A stretch of DNA of 64,000 bases from Anaerolineae bacterium. GTDB taxonomy: Bacteria; Chloroflexota; Anaerolineae; DUEN01. The stretch lies in the NCBI GenBank assembly GCA_025060615.1, contig JANXBS010000004.1, forward strand, positions 162,521-226,520. Direction: 5' to 3'. The notes beneath the pieces are model-generated. The model was not told the origin of the DNA, ran no database searches, and worked only from the letters and a program-made list of their open reading frames with translations. Below, piece after piece: positions 1-7,501 of this stretch. The translations under genes and the position numbers were made by a program. Position 1 is the first letter of the stretch. Every line of letters begins with the position of its first letter.

Positions 1-1947
1 AACCGACTTGCCAGCCCGGATCGCTCGCTGCTTCAGTTCGTATCCCACCAGGGTAAGCTGATCGCCGAAGTTCACGCAAGTGGGGTTGGGCACCTCCCCT
101 GGCTTGGGTTCGACTCTCACCGTTGCAATCGGCACGCTGTTCTCTTCGGCTGGTGGGACCGCCGGCCATCGCTCCCCGGTCTCCGCATCATAGAGTCCCA
201 CGCGCACTGTCGCCTCATCTGGCGCGTACGCGGTCGCTGGAATGGGCAGTCGATGCGTATCGGAGACGATGCTCCCCACTGGCCACTGGCTGACGGGCCA
301 GGCACCCCCGGCTGGGAGGCTATCATTCTGGGAGACGAGCAAACCATCGTTGTTCACCAGATGAACGAACACGCTAGGATCCTGACCCACAGGGCTTTCG
401 CCCCGCCAGAATAGGGTAACCACCAGCTCTTCGCCCGGCTGCAACGTCTGCCGACTCAATTGGTATCCCAGTAGTCGGATGCGCTCTCCAAAGGCGACGT
501 TCAATCGCGTGGCCTCGTAAGGAAGGGCGTTCAGGAGAGGCGGAGGCTGATATGCAGGCTGGATCACCGTGAACGGCGCAGCGATGGACAGCGCTGCCAG
601 ACCGGCAGCCATGCTCCAGCCAACCGCTATCCCCCAGCGCTCATGCCATCCGCGCCAGCACCAGGCAGCTAATACCGCCAGTGCTGGCAGGGCCGGAAAG
701 AGCAACCGTCCCTGAGCCCCCGGCGTGATCCGCATCCAGCTCACTAGCGCTGCCACCATGACCCCCACCCACAGGACAAGCCAGCCCAAGCTTGGGGGAC
801 TTGTACCAATGTCCATGTCCTGAGGCATGAGGGCGGAAGCTGACCTTCCCACTAGATGGCGTAAGGGAGGGCTTTGCGGCCGTGGCTGGACTCGAGCGCG
901 CCACAACTGAAATACCCCTCCCAGGATAGTCACCAGGGTAGCCCCTCCCAAAACGGCGTAGACCCATCCGGGGAACTCGATGTTAAACCAACCAAAGACA
1001 CCCCAGAACGAGCGCCACACTCCTTGCCCTTGCGCAGCGACCTCGAGTAGCGTCAGCGGCGTGCGATAGCGGCCTACTGCATCTAGCATCGGACGCAGGG
1101 CCGTCGGATCGCCATACCATAGCCAGTTGCGTACGTACCACCAACCTCCTATCAGCGCCGCCGTGGCTGCGTAGGCGACGAGGGCGGTCCAATAACGGCG
1201 TTGACATGCCCACCGCCGCCAGCGCACAGCCAGCAAGGCCAGGCCGAAGCCCACTGCAAGGACGCCGCTTAGTTTGCATAAAGCAGCTAACCCGGCCAAC
1301 CATCCCACCAACGCACCCGAGCGGGGAGATGGCACACGCGAACTGACATACCACAGCAAGACGAAGGTCCACGCCACGGCCGCCGTAATCGAAGGGTCAT
1401 TGCTGATCGCGCCGGCGATAAAGGCAAATTGCGGTAAGGCAGCCACCAGCGCAGCCGCCAAGGCAGCCTGTGGGACCTGTCGGCCTAACGCCAGCCAGCC
1501 CAACGCGTAGACGCCTACGACAGCCAAGCCCGCCCATGCCAGGGAGACCAGCCGAACCGCGTGCACCGCCTGCGCTAGCCCCCGGAACGGAAATCGCTCA
1601 TCGGCGGTGTGCACCACCCGATTTTTGTTCACACGGCTAGCCGGCAGGCCGATGCGAGCGTGTGGGTTCAAGCGCACGGGAGCGTCCAACTCCACGGGCG
1701 AAAGCCTGGACAGCAGAGCTGCCGCGGTCAGGTAATAGAGTGGCGGCTGTGCCCCCTCTTGTTCCCAAGGGCGCGTAGCAGCCCGCATATCGGGCAGGCT
1801 GCCCGTCCGCACGATGTGACGCACGTACTCGAAATGCTGAAGCTCATCTGGAGCCTCAAAGATCGGCGTGATCAGGTTATACGTCAGCCCGATGGCTAGA
1901 AAGCCGGCCAAGATCACCGCCCCAGGCCAATGCACACGCAGGCCCAC
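1..1947 (-). CDS. Membrane glycosyltransferase, GT39/ArnT-like, C-terminus beyond window
   Basis: An open frame runs from a GTG at 1947 off the left edge (about 649 residues visible). A TGA lies two codons upstream, so the start is well bounded. An N-terminal membrane segment (VILAGFLAIGLTYNLI) is followed by the acidic loop motif EAPDELQHFEYV, which resembles the first external loop of dolichyl-phosphate-mannose or ArnT-type transferases. Several hydrophobic helices follow, then from about residue 490 a soluble beta-rich module (LNVAFGERIRLLGYQL, later VRVGLYDAETGERWP) that starts to repeat at the window edge (CVNFGDQLTLVGYELK). Such modules are common at the C-termini of Chloroflexota glycosyltransferases. 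It probably transfers a sugar from a lipid carrier outside the membrane; the acceptor is unknown. It follows hisS by 14 bp, so the two may be co-transcribed. Confidence 0.8.
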   Translation of the reverse strand, partial: MGLRVHWPGAVILAGFLAIGLTYNLITPIFEAPDELQHFEYVRHIVRTGSLPDMRAATRPWEQEGAQPPLYYLTAAALLSRLSPVELDAPVRLNPHARIGLPASRVNKNRVVHTADERFPFRGLAQAVHAVRLVSLAWAGLAVVGVYALGWLALGRQVPQAALAAALVAALPQFAFIAGAISNDPSITAAVAWTFVLLWYVSSRVPSPRSGALVGWLAGLAALCKLSGVLAVGFGLALLAVRWRRWACQRRYWTALVAYAATAALIGGWWYVRNWLWYGDPTALRPMLDAVGRYRTPLTLLEVAAQGQGVWRSFWGVFGWFNIEFPGWVYAVLGGATLVTILGGVFQLWRARVQPRPQSPPLRHLVGRSASALMPQDMDIGTSPPSLGWLVLWVGVMVAALVSWMRITPGAQGRLLFPALPALAVLAAWCWRGWHERWGIAVGWSMAAGLAALSIAAPFTVIQPAYQPPPLLNALPYEATRLNVAFGERIRLLGYQLSRQTLQPGEELVVTLFWRGESPVGQDPSVFVHLVNNDGLLVSQNDSLPAGGAWPVSQWPVGSIVSDTHRLPIPATAYAPDEATVRVGLYDAETGERWPAVPPAEENSVPIATVRVEPKPGEVPNPTCVNFGDQLTLVGYELKQRAIRAGKSV

Positions 1948-1961
1948 CGTTCACACCCAGC

Positions 1962-3236
1962 CTACTTTTCCAGCCCTGTTGCTAACGCCGCTTGGATCCA
2001 GCGGATCACCTGGGCGCGCGGCAAGGTCTGTTGCGCGCTATCCCGCAGATCCCGCACCGTGATGATGTCCCTCGCTATCTCCTCGTCACCCAGGATCAGG
2101 GCATAGCGGACGCCGGCTCGATCGGCCGATTTCATTTGCGCTTTCAGGCTGCGCCGGCCAAAGCTGAAGAGGGTAGGCAGCCCAGCCTCTCGCAACGCCT
2201 GCGCAAGTTGGAAGGCCGGCAGTCGGGCCGACTCGCCCACATACGCAATGAACAACTGCGGCCGCGGCAGCGCCGGCGGCACAATTCCCTGTTCCTTCAT
2301 CGTCAAGATCTGGCGTTCGATCCCGGACCCAAAGCCAATCCCCGGCGTAGGAGGGCCGCCCAACTGCTCAATCAACCCGTCATAGCGACCACCGCCGCAT
2401 ACCGCGTTCTGCGCGCCGATTCCTTCGGCATATACTTCAAAGACGGTTTTAGTGTAGTAGTCCAGCCCGCGCACCAGCCGATGGTTCAGCGTATATGGCA
2501 ATGCCAGCCCATCCAAGCACGTGCGCAGATCGGCGAAGTGATCGGCGCACTCGCGACACAGGTGTTCGATAATGGGCGGCGCGCCGGCGATGATCGGCTG
2601 ACACTGCTCGTTCTTGCAATCCAGCAGCCGCAGTGGGTTGCGCTCTAGGCGACGCCGGCAATCATCGCAGATCTCATGCGTATGTTGCCGATAGTAAGCG
2701 ACGAGCTCCTTCAAGTACGCCGGACGGCAATGAGGGCACCCCGTGCTGTTGAGCTGGAGGGCGAGGCCGCGAAAGCCCAAGCGGCTGAACAAGTGCCATG
2801 CTACCGAGATCACCTCTGCATCCACAGCCGGGTCTTGCTCGCCGATCACCTCGACGTTGAATTGGTGATGTTGGCGATAGCGCCCTGCCTGAGGGCGTTC
2901 AAAGCGAAAGATCGGGCCGATGGAATAGAGCTTGACAGGCTGCGGCCGCACCCGCATCCCATGCTCCAGATAAGCGCGCATGATGCCCGCGGTGAACTCT
3001 GGGCGCAGGGTGATCTCCTCACCCCCCTTGTCCTGGAAAGAGTACATCTCCTTCTCGACGATATCGGTCCCCTCGCCGACGCCGCGAACGTAGAGGCCGG
3101 TGGCCTCGAAGATGGGCGTGTCAATCTGCTCAAACCCGAAGAGCGCAGCGGTCTCGTGGATGCAATGGATGATATGACGCCAGTAGGGCCACTCCTCTGG
3201 CAAGATGTCGTGGGTCCCACGCGGTGCTGTGTACAA
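1962..3236 (-). CDS. hisS: Histidyl-tRNA synthetase
   Basis: 424 residues, the usual length for bacterial HisRS, which charges tRNA-His in the cytoplasm. The N-terminus YTAPRGTHDILPEEW is motif-1-like. The class II catalytic core holds RPEFTAGIMRAYLE and FRFERPQAGRYRQHHQFNVE (motif 2), the HisRS signature LVRGLDYYTKTVFEV, and motif 3 near GGGRYDGLIEQLGG with GIGFGSGIERQIL. The anticodon-binding domain follows (QLFIAYVG onward). The start is TTG at 3236, supported by TAGGAGG just upstream; no ATG fits the conserved N-terminus. A four-cysteine insertion (CDDCRRRL, CKNEQC) suggests a zinc-binding element seen in some HisRS. The promoter is at 3268-3296. Confidence 0.97.
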   Translation of the reverse strand: MYTAPRGTHDILPEEWPYWRHIIHCIHETAALFGFEQIDTPIFEATGLYVRGVGEGTDIVEKEMYSFQDKGGEEITLRPEFTAGIMRAYLEHGMRVRPQPVKLYSIGPIFRFERPQAGRYRQHHQFNVEVIGEQDPAVDAEVISVAWHLFSRLGFRGLALQLNSTGCPHCRPAYLKELVAYYRQHTHEICDDCRRRLERNPLRLLDCKNEQCQPIIAGAPPIIEHLCRECADHFADLRTCLDGLALPYTLNHRLVRGLDYYTKTVFEVYAEGIGAQNAVCGGGRYDGLIEQLGGPPTPGIGFGSGIERQILTMKEQGIVPPALPRPQLFIAYVGESARLPAFQLAQALREAGLPTLFSFGRRSLKAQMKSADRAGVRYALILGDEEIARDIITVRDLRDSAQQTLPRAQVIRWIQAALATGLEK

Positions 3237-3267
3237 CGGCCGTCCCTCCTACGAAAAATGCCACCTC

Positions 3268-3296
3268 ATTATAGCCGAATTGAGCAGGCCTGTCTA
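3268..3296 (-). promoter_or_regulatory. Promoter for hisS
   Basis: On the minus strand TAGACA and TATAAT are separated by 17 bp, about 30 bp upstream of the TTG start of hisS and its Shine-Dalgarno site. Confidence 0.7.
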
Positions 3297-3374
3297 ACCT
3301 GTAGGCAATGGCACCACCCAGGCAGCCCTCTACACGCTGCTCAAGGTCAACAGATGAAACAGTGCATCGGGCCG

Positions 3375-4070
3375 AAGCGCTAGCCAGTTCCCAACGGAAC
3401 TCGGCCATAGGACCGCCGCCGTTTTCATAGCACTCCACTCATACCTCGTGCTCGCCGGTGGCCACTTGGCAAGTGACTTGACACTCGGCGGACAGCTGAT
3501 CGCGCTAGGAGTCAACGACCAGGTCGACTCTCAACCGGACCCGGATGCTGTCGTCGGCGCAGACGATGAAGTTGTAAATTCCCTGCTCGATGCGGGTACA
3601 GCCAGTTCGGCGGGCTAAGAAGCCGTTGTCGGGCACGCCGTTGCCGGAGCTGCCGCCGGCCTAGTCATGGCGGATGGGGCAGCCCTCGCAGCGGACGAGG
3701 ACCAGGGCTGCCGCTCAGGTTGCGGTTGGCAAGGCACTCGGCTCGATATTGGTCGGGACATTCACTTGGCCGCTGGCGCTGTCGCAATCTCTTCGCGGTC
3801 GGATATAGCGGGCTTTGCGCGTCCCGAAGATGGGATCGCCGAAGACGCTATTGTTGCAGTCGATGCCGCCGCTGACGCCCTGGCGGTAGGTGAACTGGCC
3901 ATTGGCGCCATAGGCTACATCGGCCATCTCGCTGAAGCTGCGGCGCTCATCCTCCCAGACGCAGAAGGTGTAGCCGGATGGCGATGAACTACTGATGCTT
4001 CCGCTATTGCCGGAAAGAGTTAAATCGTTCGTGTTAGGATTACCGCCTTGCTCTTCATAAACCTGCCGTA
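3375..4070 (-). pseudogene. Decayed secreted protein: lectin-like repeat plus PA14-like domain
   Basis: No intact frame, but protein-like pieces run in order on the minus strand. First comes a frame reading VRQVYEEQGGNPNTNDLTL and GYTFCVWEDERRSFSEMADV, then AYGANGQFTYR and DCNNSVFGDPIFGTRKARYI. This resembles a Cys-containing carbohydrate-associated module (usual form CSFSGTRTVRYGANG and CNNSVFGDP) known from Chloroflexota secreted proteins. Next, interrupted by stops, come VLVRCEGCPIRHD, GNGVPDNGFLARRTGC and IYNFIVCADDSIRVRLRVDL, then VECYENGGGPMAEFRWELA. These match the body and tail of a PA14 domain. At least two stops and frame changes break it. Family assignment is by pattern recall; the decay itself is seen directly. 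Confidence 0.6.
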
Positions 4071-4270
4071 CAATGGATATCCGAAGATATCCTAGCCACG
4101 ATCGAGGACCCCGACCTGATGTTGCCGGGCTATGCCGGTGCCCTCATCGCAGTTCGAGAAATAGGCCACCGGCGATACCTGGCCGTGATCTACAAGGAAC
4201 TGTATCCCAATGACGATTTTGTGCTCTCCGCGCACTTCACAAGCAGGATTGCGCAAAGAAAGGCGATAAA
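4038..4270 (+). pseudogene. Gene fragment, unrecognised small-protein family
   Basis: A plus-strand frame without a plausible start reads KPAVQWISEDILATIEDPDL, then GHRRYLAVIYKELYPNDDF and VLSAHFTSRIAQRKAI before running into unrelated sequence. It resembles the core of small proteins found next to toxin-antitoxin genes and in phages (pattern: HPEV...ILxTIExPD...YLxVIYK...VxTAYxT), but I cannot name the family firmly. A stop at 4035 truncates the N-terminus. It lies between two decayed minus-strand fragments, consistent with a decaying island. Confidence 0.4.
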
Positions 4271-4359
4271 GTTCCCTTCCCTTGCCGCTCGTTTTTGGTG
4301 GCGGGGGAACCTCTCTCGCTCGGCTGCAGAGGCGCTTTGCGCGAGTCGAGGATGAGGAC

Positions 4360-4605
4360 TAAGGCCTCCTGCGACCGATACCGGCTCATCCCGCCTTCAG
4401 TGCCGAACCAGATCGCCCCGTCGGGCACCACGGCAAGGGCCCGGACGTCGTTCGACGCCGGGCCATACTCCACTGTCAGCTTGATGTATTCTCCCCCGTG
4501 CGCACATCCCAACGCACTACACCGCCAGCGGTGGTGGCCGACACCCCGTCGCCATCTACCAACAAGGTGGTCACGTAGTTGGCGTTGGTGTAGCCGGCCC
4601 AATCG
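4360..4605 (-). pseudogene. Beta-propeller (two-component-regulator-propeller-like) fragment
   Basis: Two frames of the minus strand carry consecutive pieces of one propeller blade pair: TNANYVTTLLVDGDGVSATT with AGGVVRWDVRTGE in the first, then after a single-base slip EYIKLTVEYGPASNDV, RALAVVPDGAIWFGTEGG and MSRYR in the next. The DG.(I/V)WFGT..G(V/M)xR(W/Y) pattern is diagnostic of the propeller repeats found in hybrid sensor and secreted proteins. The rest of the protein is missing. It directly follows the C39-like fragment, so both may derive from one large gene. Confidence 0.6.
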
Positions 4606-4629
4606 GGATGGGGTAGTACTTATCGGCGA

Positions 4630-5230
4630 TGGCGTTGGTGGGGGCATTGCGGTCAGGGTAAATGAAGACAAGCTGGCGAATATCTTCAAACCGCAGCCTG
4701 AGGTCATTGCGCTCTAGGGCGATGCCCTGGCCTTGGTCGGCAGTGAGCTTCCAAGGGTCGTTGATCAGATAGTTGCCCCACCCGCCCTTGTCCACCAGCA
4801 CCACGTAGTGCCGGTTGCCCAAGTAAGCGATGACAGGATGGCCGTCCGCCAGCTCTGTGTCCACCTGCACCGGTAATCCTTGGGCCGGGCGATATTGATC
4901 CGCTCAAGCCCTTGGACCCAGGGACGGCCGGCTTGGCGGAAGGCCTCGGCTCGGTCCCAGGCCAGGAGCACATCAGCGAAGCCACCCGCCTGGCGCAGCG
5001 CCTCGTTGAGGTGGACGACGTTGGTGTCCACGCCGTAGTGGCGGTAGACCATGGCCAGCGAGGCCAGGCCGCAGCTGTACTCCCACAAGGGGACGCTGGG
5101 GTCGTTGCCCAGGTGGAGGGGCGCTTCGGTGCTCACGCGCTGGTCGCGCAGGGCGGTCTGGGAGAAGAAAGGAACGTCAATGGCGAGGGCAAAGCCACTT
5201 GCCCTGGCACCCGACCAAGCGCCAGGGCTT
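4630..5230 (-). pseudogene. C39-like cysteine peptidase domain, frameshifted
   Basis: The first frame reads DVPFFSQTALRDQRVSTEAP, then YSCGLASLAMVYRHYGVD with a Cys in the position of the catalytic Cys of papain-like C39 domains. After a frame change near 4883 it continues as VQVDTELADGHPVIAYLGN, RHYVVLVDKGGWGNYLINDP (catalytic-type His and Asp) and LVFIYPDRNAPTNAI. All catalytic residues survive but are split over two frames, and no in-frame ATG precedes the conserved DVPFFSQ start, so the gene is dead unless the sequence has errors. Related intact proteins are usually secreted and follow a signal peptide. Confidence 0.65.
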
Positions 5231-5278
5231 CTAAAAACGGATATTGGTCACTTCCAGATGGGGATTCGCTCGAGCTTT

Positions 5279-5884
5279 CTATTCTGGTGTTGCCGTGACG
5301 GTGATCGCGCCTGAGGATGAAAGATCAACCGTAGCGGTAAGGGCTGGAACGATGGTAGGCAACGGGATCAACTCGGGTGTCTCCATACGGAGGATGCGGA
5401 TCTCTGTCTCCACCTGCCGCACAAGCTCGTTAAGCTCCTCCGTCGAGTCGGTCACCTTTGCGATTTGAGCCAGGGCAATGCCTTGCTCGATCTTCCGCTG
5501 TAGCTCGGACAATTGCCTCCACTTCTGCCTGTAGGTTCGAAACAGCCTCAGCTTGACCAAAAACACCTCTGTCCCTGGCTCAGGATTGGCGTTCTCCAAC
5601 TCGGCCGCGAGCTCATCTAGATACTGCTGAAATTCATCAGAGGTGGCTAGCTCTGCAGCGATCTGCTTCATCTGCCGCCACAATATCGCCTGCTGTTCCC
5701 GAGCCATCAACCCGGCGCGCTCCAGTCTCCTGGTTGGAGAGAGGGGCACACCGAGGCGCTCCAAGAGGGGTTCTTCAATGAACTCCACCACGATGCGCTC
5801 AATGGTAGCAGGCCCGTACAGAAAGTAGACAGCCCCGCCAGCCGCTACTACTATCGAAACAGCGATAAATATCAATCGTCTCAT
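5279..5884 (-). CDS. Membrane-anchored coiled-coil protein, unknown function
   Basis: 201 residues. An N-terminal hydrophobic segment (LIFIAVSIVVAAGGAVYFLY, residues 4-23) is a signal anchor. The rest is charged and predicted helical (about 65-165, e.g. QQAILWRQMKQIAAELATS), with a Thr/Pro-rich C-terminus (about 170-201). No family recognised. Its start lies 10 bp after the stop of the coiled-coil lipoprotein gene 5895-6704, so the pair probably forms an operon and may act together at the envelope. Flanking DNA on both sides is decayed, but this gene is intact. Confidence 0.7.
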   Translation of the reverse strand: MRRLIFIAVSIVVAAGGAVYFLYGPATIERIVVEFIEEPLLERLGVPLSPTRRLERAGLMAREQQAILWRQMKQIAAELATSDEFQQYLDELAAELENANPEPGTEVFLVKLRLFRTYRQKWRQLSELQRKIEQGIALAQIAKVTDSTEELNELVRQVETEIRILRMETPELIPLPTIVPALTATVDLSSSGAITVTATPE

Positions 5885-5894
5885 AGTGCCTCCA

Positions 5895-6704
5895 TTATTG
5901 CTCAGCTAAGGCACGGAGTTCAGCGACCAGATCTTCACTGGACCTCAGGTCCAACTCCAATAACTCCGCTTGAGATTGGATCGGCTCGCTCTCCAACGCC
6001 TGCAGCTCGCGCATTTTCTCAAAGATCCTGCGCTTCTGCTCAAGTTTCTCCAGCGTCTCGTTCATGATTCGCTGGGCCTCGGCGATGGCATCTCGATAGG
6101 CGGTCGTGGCCCTAGAGATCGCTGGCTGCTCCTGGAACAGCTTCAGAGTGGCGATCTGGGCGTCTAGCAACTCAAGCTGCGCCTCCAATTCGGCGATAGC
6201 ATCTTTCCCCTCGATCCAGCGCGTGTGAGCCTCCTGCGCGGTGGACATAAGTAGGTCTACACTCTTTTGGTAGATGGCGATCTTTTGGTTGAGCGCTTCA
6301 AACTGTGACTTGGCGCGTTCCGCGTGCTTGATGAGGTCAGGAATGGTCAAGACCGTCCCGTTAGTAAGGGTGACCGGCTGTCCGGCTTCGATAAGGTCAG
6401 CGAGCCGCAGCATGCTCTCACGCAATTCTTCCTTCTTTGCCTTCAGTTCCTCTAACTTTTCCGAGAGCATCTCCGCTTTCACGCTACTCTCAGCCTCGAC
6501 TCGCTGGAGACGGGTGATCTCAGCCTTTGCCTCGTCTATAGCATTGATCACCTTCTGTCGTTGAACTTCCGCTTCGCCAATCTGTTGAACCAGTGAGTCG
6601 ACCACTCGGGTGGCCATGACCTGGCCAATGGGCCATAGATCAGCGCATCCCATCACACCAATCGAGATCGAGAGAACGGCGAGAAAGGTTAATAGCTTGG
6701 ACAT
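5895..6704 (-). CDS. Coiled-coil lipoprotein, unknown function
   Basis: 269 residues. Signal peptide with lipobox GVMGC near residue 20 predicts a lipid-anchored extracytoplasmic protein. Almost the whole mature part looks like a long alpha-helical coiled coil, with heptads such as ITRLQRVEAESSVKAEMLS, EKLEELKAKKEELRESMLRL and LEKLEQKRRIFEKMRELQAL, interrupted by a short turn (GQPVTLTNGTVLTIPDL, about residues 108-124). A good ribosome site (GGAGG) precedes the ATG. The shape recalls periplasmic adaptor or spacer helices, but no family is recognised. It is followed 10 bp later by a membrane-anchored coiled-coil protein. Confidence 0.75.
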   Translation of the reverse strand: MSKLLTFLAVLSISIGVMGCADLWPIGQVMATRVVDSLVQQIGEAEVQRQKVINAIDEAKAEITRLQRVEAESSVKAEMLSEKLEELKAKKEELRESMLRLADLIEAGQPVTLTNGTVLTIPDLIKHAERAKSQFEALNQKIAIYQKSVDLLMSTAQEAHTRWIEGKDAIAELEAQLELLDAQIATLKLFQEQPAISRATTAYRDAIAEAQRIMNETLEKLEQKRRIFEKMRELQALESEPIQSQAELLELDLRSSEDLVAELRALAEQ

Positions 6705-6770
6705 GGGAACCTCCTCCAGAAATGATCGGCGGGGCTCAAGGAGCTGCGCAGATCAGAACTCCATCCGTCA

Positions 6771-7091
6771 CTAGCTTTCCGCCGCCCTGATGGACGAAGA
6801 TTTGCAGAAGGTATGGCGCTGGCGATAGATGTGCTACCGCCCCGGTGCCAGCATCAGGTTGGTCACCGCTGGGAAATCGGCCTATGGTGCCTCCCACCCC
6901 CATTCTGGCTCACCCGGTCCCTGGGCCGCGGCCACCAGCCGGAGGATGGTGATCAGTCACCGACCGTTGTTATGCAAGGTCATGTGGACTTCTACAACAT
7001 CGCCTGTGCTGATGACTGTATGGGATACCGTTAGCTCTCCGCTCACGACCAGGCACTTCGCCAGTGGCACACGACCATTGACATCAGCCAC
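6771..7091 (-). pseudogene. Decayed Ig-like domain fragment of a secreted protein
   Basis: One minus-strand frame from the GTG at 7091 reads VADVNGRVPLAKCLVVSGEL, TVSHTVISTGDVVEVHMTLH, NNGR, stop, LITILRLVAAAQGPGEPEWG, WEAP, stop, ADFPAVTNLMLAPGR, stop, HIYRQRHTF. Removing the three stops gives a normal bacterial Ig-like or CARDB-type beta sandwich (loops NPGDTVE... HNNGS... ILRLVAAARGP...). The open codon pattern with substitutions to TGA/TAG points to recent decay by point mutation. It may once have belonged with the C39-like and PA14-like remnants further left. Confidence 0.55.
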
Positions 7092-7421
7092 ATTGAACTA
7101 AGCCCATGGGAAAGGCCGAATGCCACTTCAGCGGCCCTGGGCATCCTGCATTACTGGCTCAGCAAAATCGTCACCGGAGACTTGAAAGGCACGTGATTGT
7201 TGATAAACGTAAAAACCCCTTCTATGGTATTAGTGGCGGTTTTAAGCCAAAATGTGACATCCTTTCCGCCTTTTTGCGAAAAATCCTTGCAGACCTAGTC
7301 GGGGCGGAATGGCCGGGCAGTGAGCTCGCGCCCTATCTCAGAGGCTGATCAAGGGCCTAATCCAAGAGTTCCTCGCAGGGAAGCCTTTGCGTGACAGGTC
7401 ATGCACGCCCCCCGAACAAGG
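7092..7421. other. Intergenic stretch without recognised gene
   Basis: About 330 bp between the decayed Ig-like fragment and the promoter of the 7502 gene. Short frames exist but none has a family pattern. No repeats or strong hairpins seen. Confidence 0.5.
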
Positions 7422-7450
7422 TTGGCGAAAGAGGCAGAGAGGCGTACAAT
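7422..7450 (+). promoter_or_regulatory. Promoter for the 7502 gene
   Basis: TTGGCG (7422-7427), 17 bp, TACAAT (7445-7450). It lies 52 bp upstream of the ATG, with GGAGG at 7491 as ribosome site. Confidence 0.6.
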
Positions 7451-7501
7451 AGGCTTAGCTGGTCCTGAACCACTGAACCTCATGGCGATCGGAGGCCCAC
7501 G

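Noticed and set aside
1992..3383. Two plus-strand frames of over 200 codons opposite hisS
   Set aside because: Shadows of hisS caused by GC-rich codon structure; no recognisable domains.
3667..3987. Plus-strand frame of 106 codons, Ala-rich
   Set aside because: The opposite strand carries recognisable lectin-like motifs (AYGANGQFTYR, CNNSVFGDP), so this is an antisense shadow of the pseudogene.
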